The notes under the pieces: generated by a model
What the model was told of the DNA's origin: nothing
The model's database searches: none
What the model saw: the letters and a program-made list of their open reading frames with translations, nothing else
Source of the DNA: Brevundimonas nasdae
GTDB taxonomy: Bacteria; Pseudomonadota; Alphaproteobacteria; Caulobacterales; Caulobacteraceae
Length of the DNA: 64,000 nucleotides
Reading direction: 5' to 3'
NCBI RefSeq assembly: GCF_016654005.1
Contig: NZ_JAEPWN010000004.1
Coordinates: forward strand, 1 to 64,000
Made by a program: the position numbers and the translations under genes
In this document: in pieces, positions 1 through 8,347 of the stretch
Numbering within the stretch: position 1 is the first letter of the stretch
How the letters are laid out: each line of letters starts with the position of its first letter

Positions 1-17
1 ACGACACTACCGTTTGC

Positions 18-94
<77 letters not shown>

Positions 95-101
95 AACAAC
101 C

Positions 102-133
102 AAAACGCCCTCGCAGAAATGCGAAGGCGTTTT
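102..133 (+). terminator. Rho-independent terminator after tRNA-fMet
   Basis: A long stem (102-115 with 120-133) closes on a GAAA tetraloop at 116-119 with one internal mismatch. It starts with an A-run and ends with TTTT, so it could act in both directions. It lies 8 nt after the tRNA 3' end. From here to 360 I see no gene or clear signal. Confidence 0.85.
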
Positions 134-360
134 GCTGTCTGACGTATGCAGACTCGTGCGTCTATCCGCGTGACAGCGAGCGGCGAGGCAGGCGGCGCCA
201 CCGCGGAAGAGTGGTGCAATCCGATTTGAGCTGCGGATGACGCAGTATGTGCCGCCGGGTTATGTCTTGTCACCGACGGGCCCATGATGGAAAGCGAGGC
301 ATTAGAGATGAGCGAATGCCCATCTCCGCCGGTTCCGCAGCTTGCCTATGAAGTCGTGGG

Positions 361-2034
361 TCAGCGAAGCGTCAGCAGGTTTGGGTCGATGAACTGACGC
401 AGCATGCCTGGACCTTCGAGGTAAGCGCCAAGCCATGAGCCGCCGCCGCCATTGTACCACTCCACGCGGATGGGGTGTTTCCCGGCGGCCAGTTCGATTT
501 CGCCGCTGACTGTCACCACGCCATGGTCTCCGTCATTGTCGACGACAGTTGCGCCGTCGATGTAAAGCTTGCTGCCGTCGTCGGAAGCCAGCGAGAATTT
601 GTAGGTTCCGTCAGCTGGGATGTGGATGAAGCCTTCAAACGCAACGGCGATGTTGTCGCCACGCGGGACCTTCAGGCCATCAATGCTGAACTCGTAGGCC
701 TTGCCTGAGTCTGCGGGTTGAAGTCGGGAAAAATCGGGCAGGCGCACAGGGCCGTCAGGCAGAAGATAGACATTGTAGTTCAGGCCATGCGTCGTTTCGG
801 CGGCTCGGTCGAGAACCCTGAACAGGCCTGTGCTCGGAACGCTGGCGGGCTGTCCGTCGACGAACAGGACGACGCGGACGATTGTGCTGCGCTCGATGTC
901 TACGGGCCGGATGTAGAGCGTGGATGCGATCGTAGGGATCGAACCGTCGAGCGTATAGCGAAGCTCCCCTAAAGGGTTCGGATTGCGCAGGCTCATCTGG
1001 GCGCGCTGGCCGACGAACAGGCCGCCTGCAGGAGAATTGCCGTGGCCGACCGGCTCGATCACTGGAGCGGCGTAGAAACTGCTGACTCGATAAGTCTGTT
1101 CGGGGGCTGCTTCACCTTTGAGGATCTGTCGGATCGGGCGTCCCAGCCACGCATAGGGCGTCTTCAGGCCGAGCAGCCATGCTGCCGTGGCTGTGGTGTC
1201 GAACGTGTTGATGGGCAGATCGACTTCGCCGGGGTTGATGTTCTTTCCATAGACGATCCAAGGGATTTCCAGTTCGGGCATGGTTTCGCCGCCATGGCCC
1301 TTGCCGACGCCGCCGTGGTCTGCGGTCACCAGAATGACGCTGTCGTCCATCATCCCGGCCTCGATCAGGGTCTGACGGATTTGCCCTATCAACACGTCGG
1401 CCTTGGCGACGGCGTCATAATAGGACTGCGTGCCGTGACCATCGACGTGTCCGGCGTGATCGACATTGTCCAGATGGATGAACAGGAATTGGGGGCGTTT
1501 CGCCTTGATGTAGTCAATGGCCAATCTGGCCGTTTCACCTTCGTCCTGACCGTGGATGTCATAGTCGACGAAGCGGCGATCATAGAGGCTTGAGAAGCCT
1601 TCCCAATGGTAGATGGAGCCGACTTCCCATTCCGGATGCTGGTCGTGGATGATCTGGAAAATAGACGGGAAAAAGCCGCCTGAACCGGTGACCGAGGTGG
1701 TGATGCTGGCCGCTCCGACCCACCAGTCATTGTTGTTCACGCCATGTTGTTCGGGGCCGACGCCATTGATGATGGAGGCCCAGTTGGCGGCGCTGGATGT
1801 CGGCATGACGCCACGGGCATGCATGCTCCAACTGCCGTTCGCCATCATGTCGTGCAGGGTGGGAGCTTGGGCTTTCAGCACGCCGTCCGTGCTGAGGCCG
1901 TCGACGCCGATGATGATGACGTGGCGGACCTCTTGGGCTGAGACCGCGTTGGGCGTGGCGACGTTGGTCAGAACGGCGAAGAAGGTGGCCAGCAGGGCGA
2001 AGTTTCGGATCAGTTTGGTCAAGACGCGCTCCAT
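361..2034 (-). CDS. Secreted alkaline-phosphatase-superfamily phosphodiesterase/pyrophosphatase with C-terminal PA14 domain
   Basis: 557 aa with an N-terminal Sec signal peptide (about residues 1-33). The catalytic part is a type I phosphodiesterase/nucleotide pyrophosphatase fold. Metal-site motifs are visible: GVDG near residue 45, a PTSSAAN nucleophile stretch, LDNVDHAGH, and TADHGG followed by GHGG. After it comes a short chitobiase/hexosaminidase C-terminal-like segment (YTLDGSIPT) and then a PA14-type beta-barrel (about 430-550) with the DDGSKLYIDG signature, a carbohydrate- or ligand-binding module. It probably releases phosphorus from organic phosphoesters in the periplasm or outside the cell. 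It is divergent from the DUF5690 transporter gene, and a TTGGTA/TACCAA palindrome lies about 60 bp upstream of its start. Phosphodiester versus monoester specificity, or a phosphonoacetate-hydrolase-like role, cannot be decided from sequence. Confidence 0.82.
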   Translation of the reverse strand: MERVLTKLIRNFALLATFFAVLTNVATPNAVSAQEVRHVIIIGVDGLSTDGVLKAQAPTLHDMMANGSWSMHARGVMPTSSAANWASIINGVGPEQHGVNNNDWWVGAASITTSVTGSGGFFPSIFQIIHDQHPEWEVGSIYHWEGFSSLYDRRFVDYDIHGQDEGETARLAIDYIKAKRPQFLFIHLDNVDHAGHVDGHGTQSYYDAVAKADVLIGQIRQTLIEAGMMDDSVILVTADHGGVGKGHGGETMPELEIPWIVYGKNINPGEVDLPINTFDTTATAAWLLGLKTPYAWLGRPIRQILKGEAAPEQTYRVSSFYAAPVIEPVGHGNSPAGGLFVGQRAQMSLRNPNPLGELRYTLDGSIPTIASTLYIRPVDIERSTIVRVVLFVDGQPASVPSTGLFRVLDRAAETTHGLNYNVYLLPDGPVRLPDFSRLQPADSGKAYEFSIDGLKVPRGDNIAVAFEGFIHIPADGTYKFSLASDDGSKLYIDGATVVDNDGDHGVVTVSGEIELAAGKHPIRVEWYNGGGGSWLGAYLEGPGMLRQFIDPNLLTLR

Positions 2035-2094
2035 GAAACGGCGGATCGATCCAGAATCCTGTTTCGGTCTGGTCTATCGAATTTGCCACAAGAG

Positions 2095-2108
2095 TTGGTA
2101 TGTACCAA
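2095..2108. promoter_or_regulatory. GntR-type palindrome TTGGTA-TG-TACCAA
   Basis: Perfect 6-bp inverted repeat around a TG centre, 61 bp before the phosphatase start codon. The half-site TGGT-N4-ACCA is the arrangement bound by HutC/PhnF/DasR-type GntR proteins. One such regulator is encoded nearby at 3726-4493. Assignment to that protein is inference. Confidence 0.55.
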
Positions 2109-2342
2109 TATAAACGGTCCAGATCGGCGAAGCTTTCATGAATAGGCCTTGGCGATTGCGTGACATCGCGATCCGCTGGCTTGCACGGCGTTGTCAGATA
2201 TTGGGACTGCGTCAGCCGTCGGGCGAGCCCCCCTGTGGAGCGCGCATTCCCGAATTTCCTCACCCCCATCAGTTTGGCATCGCGATCTTCAGAGTTTCAC
2301 CGACTGCTCCTGCTCACGATCTGTCACCAAGTTGAAGCAAAA

Positions 2343-2357
2343 TTGGTCTAGTCCAGT
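2343..2357. promoter_or_regulatory. GntR-type operator TTGGTCTAGTCCAGT
   Basis: This differs by one base in the core from the TGGTCTAGACCA palindrome seen at 8300-8311. It lies about 30 bp before the likely GTG start of the transporter gene, a position where a repressor would block transcription. Confidence 0.55.
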
Positions 2358-2386
2358 CTTGTCGCTAAACCCTGACGAGCCTGACA

Positions 2387-3715
2387 GTGCGATCCTTGGT
2401 GCAGAAAATACGTGACCCGAACACGGTCGCCTTTGCGGTGTTCGCAGGCCTGGCGGGGTTCTGCGCCTATTTCTCGATGTACGCCTTTCGCAAGCCGTTC
2501 TCGGCGGCGACATTCGACGGGGTTCAGGGTTGGGACTTCGTGCTCGACTACAAGGTCGCCTTGGTCATCGCCCAGGTCATCGGCTACGCCCTGTCCAAGT
2601 GGATCGGCGTCAAGGTGATCGCAGAGGCGGACGGACGCGGACGCGGCCGGGCCATACTGATGCTGATCGGCGCGTCCTGGCTGGCGCTGGTCGCCTTCGC
2701 GCTGATCCCCGCGCCGTGGAATGTGGCGGCCTTGTTCCTTAACGGCCTGCCGCTGGGCCTGATCTGGGGTCTGGTCTTCGCCTATATGGAGGGACGGCGC
2801 GCATCCGACGTGCTGGGCGCTGTGCTGTGCGCCAGCTTCATCCTGTCGTCAGGCGTGGTGAAGGCGGTCGGCAAGCTGTTGCTGCAGGCAGGGGTCAGCG
2901 ATCTGTGGATGCCTGCAGCGGCGGGGGCGGTATTCATGCCGTTGCTGTTGGTTTCAGTCTGGGGGCTGTCGCTGTTGCCCGGCCCCAGCGCCGAGGATGA
3001 GCGCGAGCGGGTGCGCCGTGCGCCGATGAACCGCGACGAGCGCAGGCGGTTTCTGGCCGATTACGGTCTGGGGCTGGGGGCGTTGATCGCCGCCTATGTC
3101 CTGTTCACCGCCTTTCGCGATTTCCGCGACAACTTCTCGGCCGAGGTCTGGGAGGCGGTCGGCTATGGCGATGCGGCGGGCGTCTTCGCGGCCAGCGAAC
3201 TGCCGGTGGCGGTCATCGTCCTGGTCGTGTTGGGCAGTCTGATCCTGATCCGCGACAACCGGCGCGCCCTTATGGTCATGCATGGAGTAGTGATTGCGGG
3301 CGCTGCTCTGATCGGCCTGTCGACCCTGGCGTTTCAGGCGGGGCTGGTGTCGGCTCTGGTGTGGATGATCCTGAGCGGGGCAGGGCTGTACATGGCCTAC
3401 ACCCCCTTCAACGCCATGCTGTTCGACCGGATGTTGGCGGCGACGCAGCGGGTCGGGACGGCGGGCTTTTTGATCTATGTAGCGGACGCCTCGGGCTATG
3501 TCGGTAGCGTCGCCCTGCTGCTGTATCGAACCTTTGCGGCCCCGCAGTTGAATTGGCTGCAGTTCTTCATCGGATCAGCCTATGCGGCGGCGGCGGCCAG
3601 CCTGCTGCTGACGTTGGCGTCAGGCTTCTATTTCGCGCGCAAGCTGGCGGGCGATCGGCGGGATCGGGCCAAGATCCAGATTTCACAAACGGCAGCCGAT
3701 ACTGCGGCGCCCTGA
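2387..3715 (+). CDS. MFS transporter, DUF5690/organophosphate-antiporter-like
   Basis: 442 aa, about 12 hydrophobic segments with a central charged loop (about residues 200-225, rich in Arg, Asp and Glu). The first membrane segment carries YFSMYAFRKPF, which resembles the start of organophosphate:phosphate antiporters such as GlpT and UhpT. The overall sequence fits the DUF5690 group of putative transporters. It would sit in the inner membrane and could import a phosphorylated or phosphonate compound freed in the periplasm. The start is a GTG at 2387 without a strong ribosome site; GTG at 2399 is an alternative. A one-mismatch GntR operator precedes it. Its 3' end converges with the GntR gene at a distance of 10 bp. 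The substrate is not shown by the sequence. Confidence 0.8.
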   Translation: MRSLVQKIRDPNTVAFAVFAGLAGFCAYFSMYAFRKPFSAATFDGVQGWDFVLDYKVALVIAQVIGYALSKWIGVKVIAEADGRGRGRAILMLIGASWLALVAFALIPAPWNVAALFLNGLPLGLIWGLVFAYMEGRRASDVLGAVLCASFILSSGVVKAVGKLLLQAGVSDLWMPAAAGAVFMPLLLVSVWGLSLLPGPSAEDERERVRRAPMNRDERRRFLADYGLGLGALIAAYVLFTAFRDFRDNFSAEVWEAVGYGDAAGVFAASELPVAVIVLVVLGSLILIRDNRRALMVMHGVVIAGAALIGLSTLAFQAGLVSALVWMILSGAGLYMAYTPFNAMLFDRMLAATQRVGTAGFLIYVADASGYVGSVALLLYRTFAAPQLNWLQFFIGSAYAAAAASLLLTLASGFYFARKLAGDRRDRAKIQISQTAADTAAP

Positions 3716-3725
3716 ACCTTCGCCG

Positions 3726-4493
3726 TCAGGGCGCGACGTCCAGATCGACCTTCACGCGCAGGGCGTCGTGGCGCCAGTATTCGTGGTCGTATTCGACAAT
3801 GCGTCCGCCAGCGTCGAAACTGGCGCGCACGACCAGCAGGCCCGGCGTGCCCGACTTGACGCCCAGGGCCTCGGCCTCTTCCTGGATCAGGGCGCAGGGC
3901 TGCATCTCGACCCGGTTGCGCGTCACCGCCAGCCGATAGCGGCTCTTGAGTATCTGCGTCAGGGAGCCGTTCAAGTCATGCGTCAGCAGGTCCGGCGCCC
4001 GCTTGGCCTCGACATAGATGCGCTCGACCAGCACCGGGCGCCCGTCGATCAGACGCCGGCGCCGGATCAGGTGCACCGCCGCCCCCAACGGCAGACCCAT
4101 GGCCTTGGCCACGCCGTCCTGCGCCTCGACCGATGTGGTGGACAGGGTCTCGGTGCCGGGCTGGCGGCCCTGTTCGGCGACATAGGTCATGAACCCGGCC
4201 CAGCGGGTCGGATCATAGGTCACAGGTTCCGGCGAGACGTACCAGCCGCTGCGGTCGCGGCGATAGATCATCCCCTCGGATTCCAGTTGGAACAGGGCTT
4301 CGCGGATCGTGCCGCGCGCCACGCCCAGTCCGTCCTGCAACTGGCGCTCTGACGGCAGTTTGCCGCCGGGTTTCAGCACTCCGCTGTGGATTTGGCGGGC
4401 GATCTGGTCGCGCGCCACCAGATAGCGCCCGCGGTCGCCGACGGGGGTTTCAGATGGTGCGGTCCACCAGGCAGGCGCAGAGGCGTCGGACAT
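3726..4493 (-). CDS. GntR-family regulator, HutC/UTRA type (PhnF-like context)
   Basis: 255 aa. The N-terminal winged helix (about residues 20-90) shows the GntR signature: QIHSGVLKPGGKLPSERQL followed by GVARGTIREALFQLE. The C-terminal UTRA effector domain (about 110-250) has the typical VHLIRRRRLIDGRPVLVER and YDHEYWRHD stretches. HutC-type proteins such as PhnF and DasR bind TGGT-N4-ACCA palindromes and are released by a small metabolite, often a phosphorylated one. Such palindromes occur at 2095, 2343, 7567 and 8300, all within this locus, so it is most likely the local repressor. No palindrome was seen directly before its own start. The effector is unknown; a phosphonate or phosphate ester is an inference from neighbours. 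Confidence 0.88.
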   Translation of the reverse strand: MSDASAPAWWTAPSETPVGDRGRYLVARDQIARQIHSGVLKPGGKLPSERQLQDGLGVARGTIREALFQLESEGMIYRRDRSGWYVSPEPVTYDPTRWAGFMTYVAEQGRQPGTETLSTTSVEAQDGVAKAMGLPLGAAVHLIRRRRLIDGRPVLVERIYVEAKRAPDLLTHDLNGSLTQILKSRYRLAVTRNRVEMQPCALIQEEAEALGVKSGTPGLLVVRASFDAGGRIVEYDHEYWRHDALRVKVDLDVAP

Positions 4494-4570
4494 GAAGGCT
4501 CGTCGTCAGAAGTCGATGAAGCCTTATCGCGGGTTCGCGCGCCTGCGTCGATCCTCTGCGCTGCCCGCAA

Positions 4571-4604
4571 AGAAAACGGCGGCGGCCCTTTCGGACCGCC
4601 GCCG
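4571..4604 (-). terminator. Rho-independent terminator after TonB receptor
   Basis: A perfect 9-bp GC stem (4577-4585 with 4596-4604) is followed on the minus strand by TTTTCT (4571-4576). It lies 27 bp after the receptor stop codon and before the GntR gene, so the regulator probably has its own promoter or depends on read-through. Confidence 0.85.
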
Positions 4605-4630
4605 CTGGTGAACAGGCCTAAGCTATAGTC

Positions 4631-7462
4631 TCAGTAGCTGTAGCTCATGCGGAACAAGAAGGTCCGGCCCGGCTCCATGTAATCCTTCATGTAGCTGGGG
4701 CTTTCGCCCTTTGTCGTATAGTAGCGGTGACCGTCCAGGATGTTCTGCACGTCGAAATCGACGGCCAGCCTGTCGTTGACGTTGTAGCGCGAGTGGAAGT
4801 CCAGCGTCTTGGTCGGCTGCACCCATTTGTCGATGGCGTTGTCACGCAGGTCTTCGACGTACTGGCCTTGATAGTTGTAGGACAGGCGGGCCTCGAAACC
4901 GTATTTCTGATAGGTCAGCGAGGCGTTGTACATCAGGTCTGGCGCCCCGACGAAAGAGATCTTGCGACCCTTGCGATAGTCCAGGCCCGTCTCGCCCTCG
5001 CTGGTCTGCAGCGTCAGATTACCCTCGAAGCCGAAGCCGTCGAACGGCGCCGCCATGCCGTCGAAGCTCTTGATGAAGTTGAACTCGACCCCGGTGATAT
5101 TGGCGGTGTCGCCGTTCTTGGGCTGGGTGATTTCGATGAAGCCGTTGGACGTGGTGGCGTCCACCTGGCTGCCGTTGGTGAAGATGAAGTTGTCGATCTT
5201 CTTGTAGAACAGGCCTGCCGACAGGACGCTGCTGCGGTCGGGATAAAACTCGGCCGACATGTCCAGGTTCAGGGCTTCCGCAGGCTTCAGGTCCGGGTTG
5301 CCGCGGCTGATGGCGATGATCTCCTTGGTCACCGGATTGCGCGTCACCGACTGTCCGCCCGAGATATAGCCGTACTCGGGGCGCGAGAAGCTGGTCCAGG
5401 CGGCGGCGCGGTAAACCCACTGGTCGTTAGGGCGGTAGGTCGCCGTCACACTGGGCAGGAACACGCCGTAGTCGGCGTTGCTGGCGTCAAAGCCGCTGGC
5501 GTCGCCGTCGTCGGACCAGAAGGTGTTCTTGACGTCGGTCTGCTCGTAGCGACCACCCGCGATCACCTGCAAATCGCCCCAGCGCAACTGGGCCAGGGCA
5601 TAGGCGGCATAGATGCTCTCCTGGCCCTGCTTGTCGTCCTGGCTCAGACGTTCATAGGGCATGGTGACCGGGTTGGCGGCCTCGGCGGCGCGGATGGCGG
5701 CGATCACCCGTTCACGGCTGAACACGGCGCCGTAATAGTAGCGGCCGCCCAGGATGCGATCGACCTCGCGCTCGATCAGGCCGGACCCGGCCAGGGACTT
5801 GCCGTCCAGCGGCGTGCCGGCGAAGTCGCCGTCCCAGATGGGGGTGCTGTCGTACTCCCGCTTGGACTGCAGGTATTTGGCCCCAACGCGGATCAACTCC
5901 AGCGGACCTTGGGCGACCTGATAGCGGGCGTCGATCTTCAAGGCCACGCGCTCGTCCTTCTGGCGCGAGCGGCTGTGGCCAGCCCCGTCCAGAGGCAGCA
6001 GGGACGGATCGCGCTCCACATGGGCGGCGAAGGCCGGAAGCTGCGGCGTGGGGAAACGGCCGTCGTAGGAGGACCACAGCAGGCCTGTGGCGTTCAGCGG
6101 CCAGGCGCAGGCGTCGCAGTTGTAACCGACCGAATAGTCGTCGGGGTTCTCACGCTCGCCGAAACTGTAGCTGAGGTCATAGCTCAGTTCGAGCGCGTTG
6201 AACCGGCTGACGCCGCCCAGATTGACGGTGGCCAGGGTCTGGTTCTGGTCCGAGATGTCCATGTTGCGCGAGAACTGGAACCGCTGTGGATCCCACACGC
6301 CCGAACGGCCGTGCAGCGACCAGTAGGAGTTGCGGGTGCGGTCGGCGTCCGTAATGCGGCCGTCGCCGTCGGCGTCGACGATCTGGCCGGGCGTATAGCC
6401 ATAGATGGCGCCCAGGACCGGGTCGTAGCCGATGATCATCTTTTCCGGCGCGGACAGGCTGCGGTCCTCGTCATTCACCTGCACCAGGCGCAGGGACGGA
6501 CGGCTGCGGTAGTCGGTCCAGTCATTGGTCGAGACGCGTTCGAACCGGTTGTACTGGCCGCGCAGATAGAGGTCGTGATCGACGCCGCGATAGTCGAGCG
6601 ACAGGTTGCCGCCATAGCGTTTCTGTTCGTTGCGGCGATAGTCCAGGTCGATCCCCGGCAGGTACATCGAGCGTTCGTCGACTGCTTCCTCGCCGTTCTT
6701 GCGCCAGATGTAAGGCTCCCATTCGCCGTCGTTTTCGGTCTCCTCGGTGACCCCGTGCGAACGGCCGTAGTTGACCGAGGCGAAGACGCCGAACCGGTCG
6801 TCCTTCAGGCGACGACCGAAGTCGGCCTGAACCAGATAATTGTCGGAAGCCTCGCCTTGATCACGGGCGCGGTCGTTGGCGCCGTAGCTGGCGAACATCC
6901 GCGCCACCGGACCCTTGAAGTCGAAGGCGTTGGGGGTGCGGAAGTCAACGGAGCCGCCGATGGCGTCGCCGTCCATATCCGGCGTCAGGGTCTTGGACAC
7001 CGTGATCGCCTGCAGGCCGTTGGGCGGCAGAACCGTCATGGACATCTGGCGGCTGTCGGTGTCGGTCAGGGCGACGCGCACGCCGTTGATCGAATAGGCG
7101 TTGAAGGTGCCCGCGAAGCCGCGGACGGTGACATATTCGCCCTCGCCCGTGTCCTGATTGACGATGACATTGATGCCCGGCAGGCGCGCCAGGGCGTCGG
7201 CGACATTGGCGTCAGGCAGCTTGCCCATGTCGTCCGCCGACAGGACATTGACCACCCCATCGGCGCGGCGCTGGGCCGAGATGGCGTTGGCGGTGCCCAG
7301 GCGCTGGCCCGTGACCAGAACTTCATCGACCGTCTGGGCCTGGTCGTCGTCAGCGACGGCGGCGAAGGTCGCGCCTGAAACGCCCCAGATCAGGGCCAGG
7401 ACGCTGACGCCCGCGATCAGTTTCGCCGTGCGCAGTGCGACGGCGTCGGAATGTAACGACAT
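4631..7462 (-). CDS. TonB-dependent outer-membrane receptor (phosphorus locus)
   Basis: 943 aa, full length for the Caulobacter/Xanthomonas type of TonB receptor. It has a signal peptide (about 1-35), a TonB box TVDEVLVTGQR near residue 45, a plug domain (about 60-175; LPDANVADALARLPGI, VTVRGFAG, SINGVRV) and a 22-strand-type barrel ending in FRMSYSY with the terminal aromatic residue needed for BAM insertion. It imports a substrate across the outer membrane with proton-motive energy from TonB-ExbBD. It is preceded by a perfect CTGGT-N4-ACCAG palindrome and followed by a strong terminator. It lies downstream of the PhnZ-like gene on the same strand. The substrate is inferred to be an organic phosphorus compound from context only. 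Confidence 0.93.
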   Translation of the reverse strand: MSLHSDAVALRTAKLIAGVSVLALIWGVSGATFAAVADDDQAQTVDEVLVTGQRLGTANAISAQRRADGVVNVLSADDMGKLPDANVADALARLPGINVIVNQDTGEGEYVTVRGFAGTFNAYSINGVRVALTDTDSRQMSMTVLPPNGLQAITVSKTLTPDMDGDAIGGSVDFRTPNAFDFKGPVARMFASYGANDRARDQGEASDNYLVQADFGRRLKDDRFGVFASVNYGRSHGVTEETENDGEWEPYIWRKNGEEAVDERSMYLPGIDLDYRRNEQKRYGGNLSLDYRGVDHDLYLRGQYNRFERVSTNDWTDYRSRPSLRLVQVNDEDRSLSAPEKMIIGYDPVLGAIYGYTPGQIVDADGDGRITDADRTRNSYWSLHGRSGVWDPQRFQFSRNMDISDQNQTLATVNLGGVSRFNALELSYDLSYSFGERENPDDYSVGYNCDACAWPLNATGLLWSSYDGRFPTPQLPAFAAHVERDPSLLPLDGAGHSRSRQKDERVALKIDARYQVAQGPLELIRVGAKYLQSKREYDSTPIWDGDFAGTPLDGKSLAGSGLIEREVDRILGGRYYYGAVFSRERVIAAIRAAEAANPVTMPYERLSQDDKQGQESIYAAYALAQLRWGDLQVIAGGRYEQTDVKNTFWSDDGDASGFDASNADYGVFLPSVTATYRPNDQWVYRAAAWTSFSRPEYGYISGGQSVTRNPVTKEIIAISRGNPDLKPAEALNLDMSAEFYPDRSSVLSAGLFYKKIDNFIFTNGSQVDATTSNGFIEITQPKNGDTANITGVEFNFIKSFDGMAAPFDGFGFEGNLTLQTSEGETGLDYRKGRKISFVGAPDLMYNASLTYQKYGFEARLSYNYQGQYVEDLRDNAIDKWVQPTKTLDFHSRYNVNDRLAVDFDVQNILDGHRYYTTKGESPSYMKDYMEPGRTFLFRMSYSY

Positions 7463-7566
7463 TGGTGATCCCCACCCGGATTCCAGAAATCTTGTCCGTG
7501 GGGCGTGCGCTGCTCGCGCCGCCCCGTCCGCAGCAGCGGACGAAGGCGGGGTAGCCTTAAGCTAAT

Positions 7567-7580
7567 CTGGTGTAAACCAG
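7567..7580. promoter_or_regulatory. GntR-type operator CTGGT-GTAA-ACCAG
   Basis: Perfect 5-bp inverted repeat with a 4-nt centre, about 105 bp before the receptor start and between it and the PhnZ-like gene. Its half-sites are identical to those of the DasR-type consensus CTGGT-N4-ACCAG. Confidence 0.6.
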
Positions 7581-7664
7581 TTGGATGGCGCTACACAAAA
7601 CATTCACAGTATAGGATATGGCATATATCTGTATTGTCGTCAGGTGCCGGAACGATTTGCCAAT

Positions 7665-8201
7665 TTACCTGGCTGCCGCATGCAGTATTTCAACGTAGTG
7701 ATGGATATCGGGCGTCACCATGCCCGGCTGCTTGCCCGCATCGTCATAGCGCCTCAGCCGGATCGCCTCCTTGAAAAAGGGGTGAGCCTCGAAAGCCTGG
7801 CATTCCGCCGCATCGAACGGCCCGCCCTGCAGGCCCAGGCTCAGCGCAGAGGCGCCGCTCAGATCCTCGAGATAGCCTGGCTCGACCGCGCACAGATAAC
7901 GTTTGGCCGCGACGTGCAGAAAGATGGGCGCGGTCACGTCTTCTGAAAACCATTGAGAAAGAAATACTTCACCCAGCCGTTCATGGGCGGCGTCAAGACC
8001 GTGCGCCTCGGCGGCGTCTCCCGCCCCCTCCAGAAACTGCCCTACGTCATGCAGCAGCGCCGCCGCAATCATGGCCGGAGCCTCGCCGGCGTCCTCCGCC
8101 AGCTTTGCGCATTGCAGCATGTGTTCGCGCTGATTGACATGCTCGCCATAGCGGTTGTCGCCGTGGCGGTCGAAAAGGTCGGTGATCTGCTTCACAGGCA
8201 T
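7665..8201 (-). CDS. PhnZ/TmpB-like HD-domain diiron oxygenase (C-P bond cleavage type)
   Basis: 178 aa, the size of PhnZ. Although HD proteins are usually called hydrolases, the residues fit the mixed-valent diiron oxygenases. H27, H51-D52, H73 and H96 occur in the order and with nearly the spacing of the PhnZ iron ligands, followed by D153/D154 in RLRRYDD. A Tyr18/Glu20 loop (RYGEHV) precedes H27, like the Tyr/Glu loop that guards the PhnZ iron site. HVAAKRYLCA carries the Lys-Arg expected to hold the phosphonate. PhnZ cleaves 1-hydroxy-2-aminoethylphosphonate to glycine and phosphate; TmpB acts on the trimethyl analogue. No PhnY/TmpA-type hydroxylase is in the window, so the substrate may differ or be hydroxylated already. 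The divergent region 8202-8347 carries a GntR palindrome. The family call is fairly sure; the exact substrate is open. Confidence 0.8.
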   Translation of the reverse strand: MPVKQITDLFDRHGDNRYGEHVNQREHMLQCAKLAEDAGEAPAMIAAALLHDVGQFLEGAGDAAEAHGLDAAHERLGEVFLSQWFSEDVTAPIFLHVAAKRYLCAVEPGYLEDLSGASALSLGLQGGPFDAAECQAFEAHPFFKEAIRLRRYDDAGKQPGMVTPDIHHYVEILHAAAR

Positions 8202-8268
8202 AGCCCTCGCCGTTGAACAGAGGTCGCAAACGGCTAATCAGTTGTTGTGAGGTGTTTCGGCGTTCGTC

Positions 8269-8286
8269 TAGTCATCAAACAGTCAT
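8269..8286. promoter_or_regulatory. Possible Pho box
   Basis: Two 7-mers TAGTCAT and CAGTCAT are separated by CAAA, the 7+4+7 direct-repeat layout of PhoB sites (CTGTCAT-N4-CTGTCAT), with five and six matches. It lies between two divergent phosphorus genes, just before the GntR palindrome at 8300. It could be chance. Confidence 0.35.
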
Positions 8287-8299
8287 GATGAACCAATAT

Positions 8300-8311
8300 T
8301 GGTCTAGACCA
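8300..8311. promoter_or_regulatory. GntR-type operator TGGTCTAGACCA (perfect palindrome)
   Basis: A perfect 12-bp palindrome identical to the core of the DasR dre consensus and close to the mycobacterial PhnF site. It overlaps a second palindrome, CCAATATTGG (8293-8302). It lies about 100 bp before the PhnZ-like gene and 37 bp before the metallophosphatase start, so it could control both. It also argues that the metallophosphatase starts at 8348 and not further upstream. Confidence 0.68.
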
Positions 8312-8347
8312 CAAAGTCGCCTTCAGCAAGACCACGGACAGATTGTC

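Larger units (their letters stand above)
2035..2386. promoter_or_regulatory. Divergent promoter region of phosphatase and transporter genes
   Basis: No convincing gene lies in these 352 bases. The stretch separates two divergent genes and holds GntR-type palindromes near both ends (listed separately), plus an isolated TGGTCTA half-site at 2070-2076. Short open frames here have no start signals or family resemblance. Confidence 0.6.

Noticed and set aside
4727..7378. 883-codon frame opposite the TonB receptor
   Set aside because: It is the antisense shadow of a GC-rich gene: the residue make-up is dominated by Val, Ala, Gly and Asp, and no signal peptide or family motif is present.
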